Shown here: one piece after another, positions 36,474-45,977 of the stretch | Position numbering within the stretch: the stretch's first letter is position 1 | How the letters are laid out: each line of letters opens with the position of its first letter | Assembly (NCBI GenBank): GCA_963738575.1 | Contig: CAVTWY010000003.1 | Coordinates: 268,644 to 332,643, forward strand | Reading direction: 5' to 3' | Length of the DNA: 64,000 nt | From: CAVTWY01 sp963738575 | Lineage (GTDB): Bacteria > Pseudomonadota > Gammaproteobacteria > Burkholderiales > Burkholderiaceae_C | The notes under the pieces: model-generated | Told to the model about the DNA's origin: nothing | The model's input: only the letters and a program-made list of their open reading frames with translations | Database searches by the model: none | Program-made: the position numbers and the translations under genes

Positions 36474-39400
36474 GTGTCCATGATTCATCGACTTCGCGCC
36501 ATTCGACTTCGGGCATTGCCTCTGCTTCTTGCTGCCACGCTGGCTGCTTGCGGGAACAGCGAAGAATCCAGTCAGGGGAATGCATTGGCCGTCGGCGTGA
36601 CGCAATGGTTGGCGCAGGAAAACGCCTGCTGCGGACAAGTGATTGTGACGACCGAAGCGCAGAGCCAGGAGTTCGCAGAGCCGGGCTGGGTGATTTCAAC
36701 GTTGAAGGTCACAGCCCGGCTATCTTCTGCGTACAGTGATGACGTCTCGCTGCAGTTTGCACCCCGTGTCATGGCGGATGCATTGGTTTCTGCCGGTCTC
36801 CATGTCGTCGTTCCTGACGTGACGGTCTGGGAGTCACCCGTGAAGCTTGTGGTCAGGCATCGCGAGGGCACTAGTGTTGACGACCGCCTGTTGTCGCTGT
36901 CGGTGACGCCGCACAGCGCAGCGGCTCCTTCGCCGAGGGCCAACCAATCAACTGTGCCCGCGAAGGTGGATGCGTCGGGATACGCGACGCGCTATATCCT
37001 TGGCAGCACGATCTCGTCTCCCGTGACTTGGGCCGTCGTCGGCGGCAACGATGTGGTTGTGTCGGCGGTTGTTTCCAATATGACGGCCGGTGGTGCGTCG
37101 CCGACAATGGATACGCAGGGCCGTTTAACGTGGACACCTGTGGCGATCGACCGCGCAACGTCTAACCTGGTTGCCGAAGTCACCTTGCGCTCCGGCGCGC
37201 GCGTTTCGGCCCAGCTTCCGGTGGTAGTGTTGGAGCCGCGCACGTTGGACTCGGTCACGTTGTCGGCCGACCAGGATACGTATGACGCCGTCAATGGCGG
37301 TTTGACGTTTAAGGTGACGCCCGCTGTGGCTGGCGCAACCGTTACTTGGCGGCAGTTGGTCGATGCGCAAGGCAGGGTGGAGTGGCAGGCGCAAGTACGC
37401 GGTGCAGACGGGCTTAGGATCGAAATGATCAATGCTGCCGACTCAGCGTCGACCGGACCGACGACCGCTGAAGTCGACAAACCGAAGCGTGTCCGAGCCT
37501 TGGGCAGGACCCTTCAGGGGCTGTTGCCGCACGTGTCGTTCTACTCAAGGAACGACACCAGAGGGCGGTACTACGAAACGTCGTTGCCCGATGGATCGTG
37601 GGTTGGCGTATCGACCTCGCGTGCGGCAGCGGATGTGATGGTTCGAAACCCGTTGGCCACAGAAGGTTATTTCTACTCGTCGGGCTACGAATCGCCGATC
37701 TTTCAGCTCGATGGATCCTGCAGCAAACAAGTTCCATGCCAACGTGCGGGCGCGCCTGTCATCCTTGTCACGGGTTTGACGCGCGGCGTGTTTGGGAGCG
37801 CTGGAGCCGAGCAAACCTGGGGGACCCTTGTAGGCGCCCTGATGGGGGCCACGCTGGACCCGGCAGACACAAAACAGCACGATGTGTTCGAGTTCAAGTG
37901 GGCACCGGAAATGAGGCTCGAGGACGCCGCAGGTCGTTTGGAATTGGCGCTGCTCGACGTCGTTGGATTCACCGGCAAGAAGCCCCTTATCGTTGCACAT
38001 GGCGCGGGTGGCGTGGTTGCTGAATTGGCACTGACGGATGGCGCCGTTCATTGGAACGCGGGCTCCGTCTTCTCGACGACAGCTACCGGTTGGCAGAGAG
38101 GTGGGTGGGGCAATCGCTGGCGCGCCCGTGATGCCGTGCGCCGCCTGATTGTGCTGGGCGCCCCGGGCCGGGGGCTTGCCGCCGAAGCGACGACGTTGCA
38201 ACCGTCGGACGGCTCCGGCACGATCGATCTGGTTCGTGGGCTGGCTCCCGTTGCCAACCGTTTGACGGCCTGCAATGTGGCTGCGTGCGCCCAGCTCGGG
38301 ATGGCTGTCGACCCACCCGTGCAGGCGGCGCTGCGCAGCATGCTGGCCGATGTGGGTGCGCTTCCGCAGTACCCGTCTGCGTTAGACCGTGGCGAGACGT
38401 TGATGGCCTGGGCATCTCTGGGCGATCACGCGGTGCCAAGGGACATCGTGGTCGGGGTTGGCTCTGCCAGTGACCCTGTGTTTGCCAGCCCGAATCTCAC
38501 CACCTTCCATGATGGCGTAGTGACTTCCGATTCGCAACGATACTGGGTCCTTCAGCCGCCTGATCCCGTCGACCTTCGACGGTTGTCTTCGGCTGCCGTA
38601 GTCACTCAAGTGGCGTCACTTACGACTCGCTATCACTTTGTGTCTGGTGGATCTGAGGGCCTCAGCAACGGGCCGTTTGGATACTTTGGCATGCCGTTGG
38701 CATTCTTCGATGACTACCTGCGCGCGTGTCGCGTCGCGACCGAAGGTCAATACTCCGAGTGCCCCTTGTTTTCACGCAATGTTTACGGACGACCCTCGTA
38801 CCTTCGACGCGCCATCGATTTTCCCTACTCGCCCAGCAGCCTAGACGGTGCCTTCAACGAACCACCTGTGCCCTACAGTTTCTTCGACGACGCGTCAGTG
38901 GGTCAGTACTCGATTGGTGCCGACACAATCGTTGCGGGCGTCCGTGGAAAACAGAAAGCAGTCGGCCCTTCACAGAAGACAGTTGCACCGTTTGCACCGA
39001 TCCGCGTTGAACTGCGGGAAAAAGTGACGAACAATCGGCTCTACGCGGGCACGTTCTACACCGATGCCGGTGGACTGGCGGAAATCACAGTGCCAATGCT
39101 CGCCGTGCTTTCCAGTGCCTTGCCTGATCGCGCAAGTGTCTATGCGCGCCTTGAAGCCGGCGACGGAGTCGCCTTCTATCGAACGACGCAAAACATCAAT
39201 GACATGACACCGTCGCGAGTCAACGTCACGCTTACGTTGACGCCCGTCAGCGGTATCGCCACAGGCGAACTTCGAGGGCGTCTAGTGGACCGCGGTGGTC
39301 GCGGCATTGCTAACGGCACGGTCACACTTCGAGCTGGCGCTTCGCTCGGTGAAGGCGACTTCACCCAGCTTGGTAACAGCGCGACAAGCCGCACCTTGAC

Positions 39401-40757
39401 CACAGATGCCGACGGCTTTTTTTATGCGAGTGGACTTGCCGAGGGTCGTTATGGTTTGCAGGCGCGTGGGTCAACCTTCCTGCAAGTGATCGTGAATGAT
39501 GTGGCGGTGAGTGCAGCAGGTGTATCCACCAACGTGACCAGTGTTTCTGTCGATGCCAGAACGTGCGGCAGTGGCCTTACCTTGCAGGCGGGCGCGTGTA
39601 TTGGCCCAACGTTGCTGACATTCCCTTCAATAGACCGCATGTTCGTCTACGCGATGGAAGCCGACATGGATCCATTGGCGACCGCCAGCCACGTCGTAAC
39701 CGTGCTGCCGGGCGGCCAAGCGCAGGTGTCGCAAGGCAAGCCGAATCTTGGCGAGCGTCAAGGTGCCGCACGCTGGGCTCGGTCGACCGATGGCACTGAA
39801 CTGCGCGTCACTTTCGATCCACCTCGCTTCGAAAACTCGTTCTCGTCAGACTCCGTCAACGGTCAGCAGGTGGAGATTCAAACTCGCGTCCCTGACTTCA
39901 CCGTTCGGCTCGCTGGGGGTGACAGCTTTTCGAACGCGCGCGCAATGATCGCTACCGACACTTCTACTGCGACGTATGTGTCAGGGCCGTTGCAGGGCAC
40001 GATTTACGCGACGTACCCGGCAAGTTCGACTGACGTGCTGATCCGCCGCGCTGACGTTCGCCAGCCGGTGCAAACCTTGGTCACTCGTGCATTGGCCGGC
40101 GTTGAAGGCTGCCTGCCCTCTCGAGCGCCTGATTTGGTCAGGGCAACAGCACAGTCGACCAGTGACGGACTTGTGCTTCTATCGATGGACGCGAGTTTGA
40201 CTTACTACGGTGCCGAAGTCGGTGACCAGATTCGGATGCGCTGCGTCAGAGACGGCAATGTTACCGAGCGCTACTACACGCGACTGAGCGCCGAGGGCGC
40301 GATCGCAATGAAGTCAGAACTCTGGCTGATTAGTCCAACCGCGTCGGGCCAAGGTGGTTTTGTTGAAAGAATCATGCCCTTCGATGCCAACGAATCAGTG
40401 GGGTGGGGCGCTTCCCACTGGGTTGGGCAATGGCTGTCTGAGTGGGAATCATTCACGGGTGAGTTGAACCTTTCCCAGCAACAAACATTCAACTTATTCC
40501 CAGATGGACGGGTGGCGGGCAGTAGCGTGCCGGTTCAGCACGGTGCAACGTGGTCAAACATTTCGACGCCTTATGAGTTGCAGATTCTCAATCCGATTGG
40601 TCTTGTAAACCTCCGCGACTGGTATCCCATTCGCCGCGCTGGCAGTCGATCCATAGTGTTTGAGCGGATACAAACTCAGGTCGGTTTCAATGGTGAGCCA
40701 AGCACGGTGGACACCCGCCTAAGAAGTTATCGCCGCTTGGGAGAGCCGATGCAGTAG
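36474..40757 (+). CDS. Very large lipoprotein with Ig-like and pseudo-hydrolase regions
   Basis: A 1427-aa surface or periplasmic lipoprotein: signal ALPLLLAATLAAC, lipid-modified Cys in LAAC. Residues up to about 330 look like repeated strand-rich Ig-like modules. An alpha/beta-hydrolase-like region begins near residue 426 (APVILVTGLTRGVFG); its nucleophile elbow near 506 reads IVAHGAGGVVAE, with Gly where lipases have Ser, so it is probably not a hydrolase. A carboxypeptidase-regulatory-like module follows later (ELRGRLVDRGGRGIANGTV, DADGFFYASGLAEGRYGL). The start is GTG 36474 with AAGGA 7 bases before. It is the last gene of the exported block; function unknown. Confidence 0.75.
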   Translation: MSMIHRLRAIRLRALPLLLAATLAACGNSEESSQGNALAVGVTQWLAQENACCGQVIVTTEAQSQEFAEPGWVISTLKVTARLSSAYSDDVSLQFAPRVMADALVSAGLHVVVPDVTVWESPVKLVVRHREGTSVDDRLLSLSVTPHSAAAPSPRANQSTVPAKVDASGYATRYILGSTISSPVTWAVVGGNDVVVSAVVSNMTAGGASPTMDTQGRLTWTPVAIDRATSNLVAEVTLRSGARVSAQLPVVVLEPRTLDSVTLSADQDTYDAVNGGLTFKVTPAVAGATVTWRQLVDAQGRVEWQAQVRGADGLRIEMINAADSASTGPTTAEVDKPKRVRALGRTLQGLLPHVSFYSRNDTRGRYYETSLPDGSWVGVSTSRAAADVMVRNPLATEGYFYSSGYESPIFQLDGSCSKQVPCQRAGAPVILVTGLTRGVFGSAGAEQTWGTLVGALMGATLDPADTKQHDVFEFKWAPEMRLEDAAGRLELALLDVVGFTGKKPLIVAHGAGGVVAELALTDGAVHWNAGSVFSTTATGWQRGGWGNRWRARDAVRRLIVLGAPGRGLAAEATTLQPSDGSGTIDLVRGLAPVANRLTACNVAACAQLGMAVDPPVQAALRSMLADVGALPQYPSALDRGETLMAWASLGDHAVPRDIVVGVGSASDPVFASPNLTTFHDGVVTSDSQRYWVLQPPDPVDLRRLSSAAVVTQVASLTTRYHFVSGGSEGLSNGPFGYFGMPLAFFDDYLRACRVATEGQYSECPLFSRNVYGRPSYLRRAIDFPYSPSSLDGAFNEPPVPYSFFDDASVGQYSIGADTIVAGVRGKQKAVGPSQKTVAPFAPIRVELREKVTNNRLYAGTFYTDAGGLAEITVPMLAVLSSALPDRASVYARLEAGDGVAFYRTTQNINDMTPSRVNVTLTLTPVSGIATGELRGRLVDRGGRGIANGTVTLRAGASLGEGDFTQLGNSATSRTLTTDADGFFYASGLAEGRYGLQARGSTFLQVIVNDVAVSAAGVSTNVTSVSVDARTCGSGLTLQAGACIGPTLLTFPSIDRMFVYAMEADMDPLATASHVVTVLPGGQAQVSQGKPNLGERQGAARWARSTDGTELRVTFDPPRFENSFSSDSVNGQQVEIQTRVPDFTVRLAGGDSFSNARAMIATDTSTATYVSGPLQGTIYATYPASSTDVLIRRADVRQPVQTLVTRALAGVEGCLPSRAPDLVRATAQSTSDGLVLLSMDASLTYYGAEVGDQIRMRCVRDGNVTERYYTRLSAEGAIAMKSELWLISPTASGQGGFVERIMPFDANESVGWGASHWVGQWLSEWESFTGELNLSQQQTFNLFPDGRVAGSSVPVQHGATWSNISTPYELQILNPIGLVNLRDWYPIRRAGSRSIVFERIQTQVGFNGEPSTVDTRLRSYRRLGEPMQ

Positions 40758-40809
40758 TCGATCCTTCCCCTGATTGAGCAATGCTCAAAATTTGCAGCAC
40801 ATGTCCATC

Positions 40810-40841
40810 ATGGGCGCCACCGAAATTTGGACGGCGCCCAT
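40810..40841 (+). terminator. Inverted repeat between the large lipoprotein and glmU
   Basis: ATGGGCGCC (40810-40818) pairs perfectly with GGCGCCCAT (40833-40841) around a 14-base loop, between two convergent genes. A second small palindrome (TTGAGC/GCTCAA) lies about 35 bases to the left. No T-run follows, so it is a probable but unproven two-way terminator. Confidence 0.4.
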
Positions 40842-40901
40842 TGAAGATGGAAAGCGTCTACCAGAGGTCCCATGAAGCGCACGCTTGCGAGGCGGTTAAC
40901 T

Positions 40902-42287
40902 CTACCGGTTTTGCTTCTTCACCGGCCGAACCCACCCCTCCAACGTAGCCTGCCGCGCCCGAGCAACCGTCAGCTTCCCCGCCGGCGCCGTCTTGGAAAT
41001 GGTCGATCCACCCCCAATCGTCGCCCCATCCCCGATGGTGACCGGCGCCACCAGCACGCAGTTGCTGCCCACGTGCACGTCGTTGCCAATCACCGTGCGG
41101 TGCTTGAAGGCGCCGTCGTAGTTGGCGGTGATGCTGCCGGCCCCGTAGTTGACGCGCTCGCCCACCGTGGCGTCGCCCAGGTAGGCCAGGTGGTTGGCTT
41201 TTGCGCCTCGGGCCAGGGTGCTGTTTTTCACTTCGACGAAGTTGCCGATGTGGACCTCGGGCCCTAAGTTGGCGCCGGGGCGCAGGCGGGCAAAGGGGCC
41301 CACGGTGGCTTGTTCGCCCACGGTCACGCCTACCGTTTCGCCGTTGATGTAGGTGAAGGGCAAAATTTGCGCGCCGCTGTGCAGCGTGGCGTTTTTGATC
41401 ACGCAGTGGGCGCCAATTTGCACGTTGTCAGCGAGTGTTACCTGCCCCTCAAAGACGCAGTTAACGTCGATGAACACGTCTTTGCCACAGGTGAGGGTGC
41501 CACGCACATCCAGGCGGGCAGGGTCAGCCAGGCGCACACCAGCTTCCATCAAGGCGGTGGCGCGCAGCGTTTGCAGGCGTCGCTCCAGCTCGGCCAGTTG
41601 CACGGGGCTGTTGACGCCCAGCACCTCGGTTTCGCTGGTGGGCTGTGCGGCCACCACGGGCATGTTTTGCGCCACGGCCATCGCCACCAAGTCGGTCAGG
41701 TAGTACTCTTTGGCGGCGTTTTGGTTGTCCAGCGCCATCACGGCGCGCTTGAGCCAAGCGGTGGGCGCGGCCATCATGCCGGTGTAGCCCTCGTGGATGG
41801 CCAACTGCGTGGGGCTGGCGTCTTTCTGTTCAACAATGGCCGTCACGCGGTCGCCTTGGCGCACGATGCGACCGTACCCGTGGGGGTCTTTGAGGTTGAC
41901 GGTGAGCAGGGCCAGCCGTTCGCCGCCGCAGGCTTCAATCAAAGCGCGGGCGGTGTCGGCGCGAATCAAGGGCACGTCGCCATTGAGGATCAAGGTGACA
42001 CTGCCGGGTTCGTCGCCCAATTGAGGCACCGCCTGCTGCACCGCGTGGCCGGTGCCCAGTTGCGGCATTTGACGCGCAAAGGCGATGCCGGGCCCGGCGG
42101 CTGCCGCTTCAACCACCTCGGCGCCATGCCCCGTGATGACGATGGTGCGAACAGCCCCAAGCGCCGTGCAAGTTTGCAAGACGTGATGCAATAGGCTTTG
42201 CTCGGCCAGCAGGTGCAACACCTTGGGGCGGTCCGACTTCATTCGGGTGCCTTTGCCGGCGGCCATGATCACAATGTTGAGAGGCAT
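40902..42287 (-). CDS. glmU: Bifunctional UDP-N-acetylglucosamine pyrophosphorylase/glucosamine-1-P acetyltransferase
   Basis: Makes UDP-GlcNAc for peptidoglycan and lipid A. N-terminal uridyltransferase: NIVIMAAGKGTRMKSDRPK at the start and LNGDVPLI. C-terminal left-handed beta-helix acetyltransferase: hexapeptide repeats from about residue 250, with FVEVKNSTLARGAKANHLAY and the NYGAGSITANYDG loop. The ATG at 42287 gives 461 aa, close to the family norm; a longer open frame upstream lacks similarity. It is divergent from the DUF6279 lipoprotein gene, the two start codons being 5 bases apart. Confidence 0.97.
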   Translation of the reverse strand: MPLNIVIMAAGKGTRMKSDRPKVLHLLAEQSLLHHVLQTCTALGAVRTIVITGHGAEVVEAAAAGPGIAFARQMPQLGTGHAVQQAVPQLGDEPGSVTLILNGDVPLIRADTARALIEACGGERLALLTVNLKDPHGYGRIVRQGDRVTAIVEQKDASPTQLAIHEGYTGMMAAPTAWLKRAVMALDNQNAAKEYYLTDLVAMAVAQNMPVVAAQPTSETEVLGVNSPVQLAELERRLQTLRATALMEAGVRLADPARLDVRGTLTCGKDVFIDVNCVFEGQVTLADNVQIGAHCVIKNATLHSGAQILPFTYINGETVGVTVGEQATVGPFARLRPGANLGPEVHIGNFVEVKNSTLARGAKANHLAYLGDATVGERVNYGAGSITANYDGAFKHRTVIGNDVHVGSNCVLVAPVTIGDGATIGGGSTISKTAPAGKLTVARARQATLEGWVRPVKKQNR

Positions 42288-42291
42288 AACG

Positions 42292-43194
42292 ATGATGCTG
42301 ATAGAGCGCTTTCGCAGGTGGTTGATTATCGGTCTGTGCGCCCTGGGGGTGGGTGTTTCGGGCTGCACGATGGTGCGCCTGGGCTACGGAAGTGCGGACG
42401 ATTTGGCATACCTTTGGCTTGACGGGTGGTTTGATTTCAACGACGAGCAAACCCCCAAGGCGCGTGCGGCCCTGGCCGACGCCCTGATGTGGCACCGCAA
42501 AACCCAACTGCCTGACTACGCGCAGTGGCTTGCCAAGACCAGCAGCGACGTGGCCAACAACACCACGGCAGACGCCGTTTGCAAGTTGAGTGCAGAGGTG
42601 TACGAACGGTTTTCTCGCATGTCCGACCGCATGCTGCCGGCCGCCGCCGAAATCGCCGTCACGCTGACCGACGCCCAACTGGCGCACATGCAGGCGCGGT
42701 TTGACAAGGGCCAAGTCAAGTTTCGCGATGAATACGCCAAGGGCGATGCCAAGACGCGAGAGGCGGCTGCGCTTGAGCGATCCATCTCGCGTGCTGAATC
42801 CATCTACGGCAACATCGACGACGCGCAGCGCGAGGTGCTTGCGCAGGCCATCAAAACCTCTCCCTTTGACGCCACGCTGATGCTGGGTGAGCGCGCCACC
42901 CGCATGCGCGAGGCGATTCAAATCGTCAAAGATGCAAGAGCTTTGGCCGCCAGCGGCGCAAGGCCTGCAGCAGTGGCCCAGTTTCAAGGGGCCATCAAGC
43001 GCTGGGCCCAAGAAGGGCGCACGTCACCGCGCGGCGGCTACCGCGCTTACCAGCAGCGCATCAATGACTACAACTGCGCGCTGTCGGCGCAAGTGCACAA
43101 CGTGGCCAGCGCCGCCACGCGGCTGGGTGCACGTGAGCGGCTCAAGGGGTGGGAATCGGATGCCCGGTCGCTGTTTGCGCAGGCGGCGCCCTGA
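42292..43194 (+). CDS. DUF6279 family lipoprotein
   Basis: A 300-aa lipoprotein with signal MMLIERFRRWLIIGLCALG and lipobox VSGC, followed by the family opening TMVRLGYGSADDLAYLWLDG, a highly conserved aromatic stretch. The rest is helical, consistent with DUF6279. It is thought to sit in the envelope; no function is known. Its promoter must lie within or very close to glmU because the divergent start codons are only 5 bases apart. It converges with the DUF4136 gene with 4 bases between stops. Confidence 0.82.
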   Translation: MMLIERFRRWLIIGLCALGVGVSGCTMVRLGYGSADDLAYLWLDGWFDFNDEQTPKARAALADALMWHRKTQLPDYAQWLAKTSSDVANNTTADAVCKLSAEVYERFSRMSDRMLPAAAEIAVTLTDAQLAHMQARFDKGQVKFRDEYAKGDAKTREAAALERSISRAESIYGNIDDAQREVLAQAIKTSPFDATLMLGERATRMREAIQIVKDARALAASGARPAAVAQFQGAIKRWAQEGRTSPRGGYRAYQQRINDYNCALSAQVHNVASAATRLGARERLKGWESDARSLFAQAAP

Positions 43195-43198
43195 GCCG

Positions 43199-43849
43199 CT
43201 AGCGAATGATTTTTTGCTGCTCGGGTGTGGGGCCAGCGGTGGGCAACACCTGCGCCGAAGGCAGCATGGTTTCAATCCGGCGTGGGCTCACGGCCTGACG
43301 CGGAAAGTCTTTCATGGCAGCGTCAAACATCGCCGCCAGCAAAGGCGCATCGGCACCGCTGAAGCCGCTGTTCACGGCGCGCGTTTCGTACAGCGTTTTG
43401 CCACTGGCGCGGTCGCGCAGCAGCACGGCCACCTCGTGGTCAACACGCGACGCTGCCGGGACGCCGCCGTTAACGCCAAAGTAGATGCTGCGGCCGCCCC
43501 AAACCGAGAACCGGGGCCAGTAGCGGTCGTCCCAATTGCGGTCGTTGCGGCTGCTGCGCGCCCCCACTTGCACCAGCGTGTCGGCACGTGCTGCATCGGT
43601 GGGCTTGAGGCCAGCTCGCTCAATGGCACTGCGTGCAGCCGCCTCCAGCACGCGCTGGTCTTCGGGGCGTGCTTCTTGAGAAGGCAAACGCTCAAACGCG
43701 TACGTGCCCATGGCGCGGCCCGCAGGCCATTCGCCAAAGGACGACACATCGCTCGAGATGGTGTTGACGGTGGCGCAGCCTGCGCCGACGGTTGCAGCCA
43801 CGGCCAGGGCGGTGAGTGCCAAGGCGCGGCGGATGGTGGGGGTGTTCAT
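43199..43849 (-). CDS. DUF4136 domain-containing lipoprotein
   Basis: A 216-aa lipoprotein with signal RALALTALAVAATVGAGC. The DUF4136 body has the typical TYAFERLPSQ strand, the ALLAAMFDAAMKDFP helix and a WPRFSVWGGRSIYFG loop rich in aromatic residues. The role is unknown, presumably in the envelope. Its ATG overlaps the stop of ttcA by 4 bases, so it is the last gene of the folM-folB-ttcA reverse run. Confidence 0.85.
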   Translation of the reverse strand: MNTPTIRRALALTALAVAATVGAGCATVNTISSDVSSFGEWPAGRAMGTYAFERLPSQEARPEDQRVLEAAARSAIERAGLKPTDAARADTLVQVGARSSRNDRNWDDRYWPRFSVWGGRSIYFGVNGGVPAASRVDHEVAVLLRDRASGKTLYETRAVNSGFSGADAPLLAAMFDAAMKDFPRQAVSPRRIETMLPSAQVLPTAGPTPEQQKIIR

Positions 43850-44772
43850 CGTGAAGCCTCTGGTTGGGACATGAAATGAAACGGTGACTCGGCAGCGCCC
43901 AGGGGCGCCTTCGTCTCACACGGTTCATCATCAAACGCGTGGTCGCCCATGGGGTTGACCAAACCCGTGGGCTGCAACGACGCAAACGGGTACAGGGTGC
44001 GGTCGGCCAGGTGCGATGGGGTGATGTTGCCCATGGCGCGGGCAATGTTATCCACGCGGCCCGGAAAGCGACGATCCCATTCGCGCAGCATGGTGTTCAT
44101 TTGGGCCCGCTGCAAGTTGGGCTGGCTGCCACACAGCGTGCAGGGGATCAGCGGAAAGTTCTTCACAGCGGCGTAGGCCTCCAGGTCGTCCACCGCCACG
44201 TAGGCCAGGGGCCGGATCACGACGTGCTTGCCGTCGTCACTCACCAGCTTGGGCGGCATGCCCTTGAGGCGCGCCCCAAAAAACATGTTCATCAACAAGG
44301 TGGCTACCATGTCGTCGCGGTGATGGCCCAGCGCCACCTTGGTGGCCCCCAGCTCGGTGGCCACGCGGTACAAAATGCCGCGTCGCAAGCGCGAGCACAA
44401 ACTGCACAGCGTCTGCCCCTCAGGCACCAAGCGTTTGACGATGGAGTAAGTGTCTTGGGTTTCGATGTGAAACGGCACCCCCACGCTGTGAAGGTAGCGG
44501 GGCAGCACATCGGCCGGAAAGCCCGGCTGCTTTTGATCCAGGTTGACGGCCACGACGTCGAAGGGGATGGGCGCACGGCGCTTCATCTCCAGCAGGATGT
44601 CCAGCAAGGCGTAGCTGTCTTTGCCGCCCGACACGCACACCATCACGCGGTCGCTTGCTTCAATCATGTTGAAGTCGCCAATGGCCTGCCCCACCAAGCG
44701 GTGCAGGCGTTTGCTCAGCTTGTTGTTCTCGCGCGCAACTTTGCGCTCGTCATGGAGCGGGGTGGCCAGCAC
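43846..44772 (-). CDS. ttcA: tRNA 2-thiocytidine(32) synthetase
   Basis: Fe-S enzyme that thiolates C32 of certain tRNAs. The PP-loop SGGKDS is at residues 48-53, and the cluster ligands are Cys123, Cys126 (TLCSLCSRLRRG) and Cys214 (PCTLCGSQ). At 308 aa from the GTG at 44772 it matches the family. The GTG lies just past the folB stop (3-base spacing), and its own stop overlaps the DUF4136 start, so it is in the middle of a tight reverse operon. Confidence 0.93.
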   Translation of the reverse strand: MLATPLHDERKVARENNKLSKRLHRLVGQAIGDFNMIEASDRVMVCVSGGKDSYALLDILLEMKRRAPIPFDVVAVNLDQKQPGFPADVLPRYLHSVGVPFHIETQDTYSIVKRLVPEGQTLCSLCSRLRRGILYRVATELGATKVALGHHRDDMVATLLMNMFFGARLKGMPPKLVSDDGKHVVIRPLAYVAVDDLEAYAAVKNFPLIPCTLCGSQPNLQRAQMNTMLREWDRRFPGRVDNIARAMGNITPSHLADRTLYPFASLQPTGLVNPMGDHAFDDEPCETKAPLGAAESPFHFMSQPEASR

Positions 44773-44774
44773 GG

Positions 44775-45171
44775 TTACTGGGGCTTGACGCCAAACACTT
44801 CCACACCAACAGCGTCGCAATCGGGGTAGACGTCGGGTTTGGCAGTACTGACGCGGGCCGCGCGCACCATGGGGTGTGCCAACATCGCACGCAAGATGTC
44901 GTCGGCCAGGGTCTCTTGCAGGTGAATGTGGCCCTTCGACACACGCTCGCCGATGGCGCGGCGCATGAAGTCGTAGTCGAGCACCTCGTCCAGGCGGTCG
45001 CCTTTGGGCATCGACACGGCCAGTGGCACGAACAGGTCGACGTTGATCAGACACGCGCTGCTCACCACGCTTTTCAAATTCATGCACGCCGATGTTGATC
45101 CAAACTTCGTAGTCGCGCAAAAAGAGGCGTCGGCAATCGGCCAGCGCCGGGTGCAGTAAAAATGAGTTCAT
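44775..45171 (-). pseudogene. folB: Dihydroneopterin aldolase, frameshifted
   Basis: Folate-pathway enzyme that cleaves 7,8-dihydroneopterin. The first part reads DYEVWINIGVHEFEKRGEQRV, the canonical FolB start. At 45051 one extra base breaks the frame; the next frame continues LINVDLFVPLAVSMPKGDRLDEVLDYD to the stop, a joined 131-aa protein. The gene is usually essential, so a base-insertion error is likely. Its ATG overlaps the stop of the folM-like SDR (ATGA), and ttcA follows. Confidence 0.85.
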
Positions 45172-45959
45172 GGGGTGGAGGCCAAAAAGGCAACGTCGCG
45201 CGGTTGAGGAATGAGGTGTTGACCACCGTCCACCACGATGGTGGTGCCGGTGATGGCGGGGGATTCCAGCACAAAACGGACGGCGCGCGCCACGTCTTGG
45301 GGGGTGGATGATCGGTGAAGGGCCGTCAAGCGGTGGGCATTTTCAAAGGTGGCCTGATCCATCGTGCCCTGGGTGGGCAGTGTCACACCGGGCGCCACGC
45401 CGCACACGCGCACGTGGGGTGCCAGCGCCCGCGCCAGGATATTGGTGGCTGCTTCCAGCGCCGACTTGGACAGGGTGTAGGTCAAATAGTCGGGGTTCAG
45501 ATTCCACAGCTTTTGGTCCAGCAGGTTGACAACACAGCCCACCCGCCCAAGTGGTGCCACATGCGCATGCAGCGCTTGCGCCAGAACGATGGCGGGTGCC
45601 GTGTTGGCACGCCAATGCCGCTCCATCGCGGCGTACGTGAAGCTGCCCACATCGTCGTAGTCAAAGCGCGAGGCGTTGTTGACCACCGCATCTACACGGC
45701 CAAAATGCGCCAGCACGCGCGGCAGCAAGGCTTGGCACTGCTTCTCGTCGGATAGGTCGGCCGCAAACGCCGCTGCTGTAGCGCCCATCGCCTTCAAGTC
45801 GGATAGGGTTTGATCGGGCGGCGTGGTGTGGTGGTGCACGGCCACGGCGTAGCCTGCTTCGGCCAGGGCGCTTGCCATGCTGCGACCCAACCGCTGCGCG
45901 GCGCCCGTGATCAGCACGACGCGAGGTTCTGAAGGGGGCGAGGAGGCTGCTGCTGGCAT
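45168..45959 (-). CDS. SDR family oxidoreductase, FolM/pteridine reductase-like
   Basis: A 263-aa short-chain dehydrogenase: nucleotide motif TGAAQRLG near residue 20, NNAS in place of NNAG, catalytic Tyr and Lys in YTLSKSAL, and a C-terminal VDGGQHL. The TGAAQRLGRSMA and TTPPD pattern resembles pteridine reductases (FolM), which fits its 4-base overlap with folB. Likely substrate dihydrobiopterin/dihydromonapterin-type pterins, by inference. It is divergent from the MidA-like gene with only 18 bases between starts. Confidence 0.8.
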   Translation of the reverse strand: MPAAASSPPSEPRVVLITGAAQRLGRSMASALAEAGYAVAVHHHTTPPDQTLSDLKAMGATAAAFAADLSDEKQCQALLPRVLAHFGRVDAVVNNASRFDYDDVGSFTYAAMERHWRANTAPAIVLAQALHAHVAPLGRVGCVVNLLDQKLWNLNPDYLTYTLSKSALEAATNILARALAPHVRVCGVAPGVTLPTQGTMDQATFENAHRLTALHRSSTPQDVARAVRFVLESPAITGTTIVVDGGQHLIPQPRDVAFLASTP

Positions 45960-45977
45960 GGTTTCTACAATGCACGG

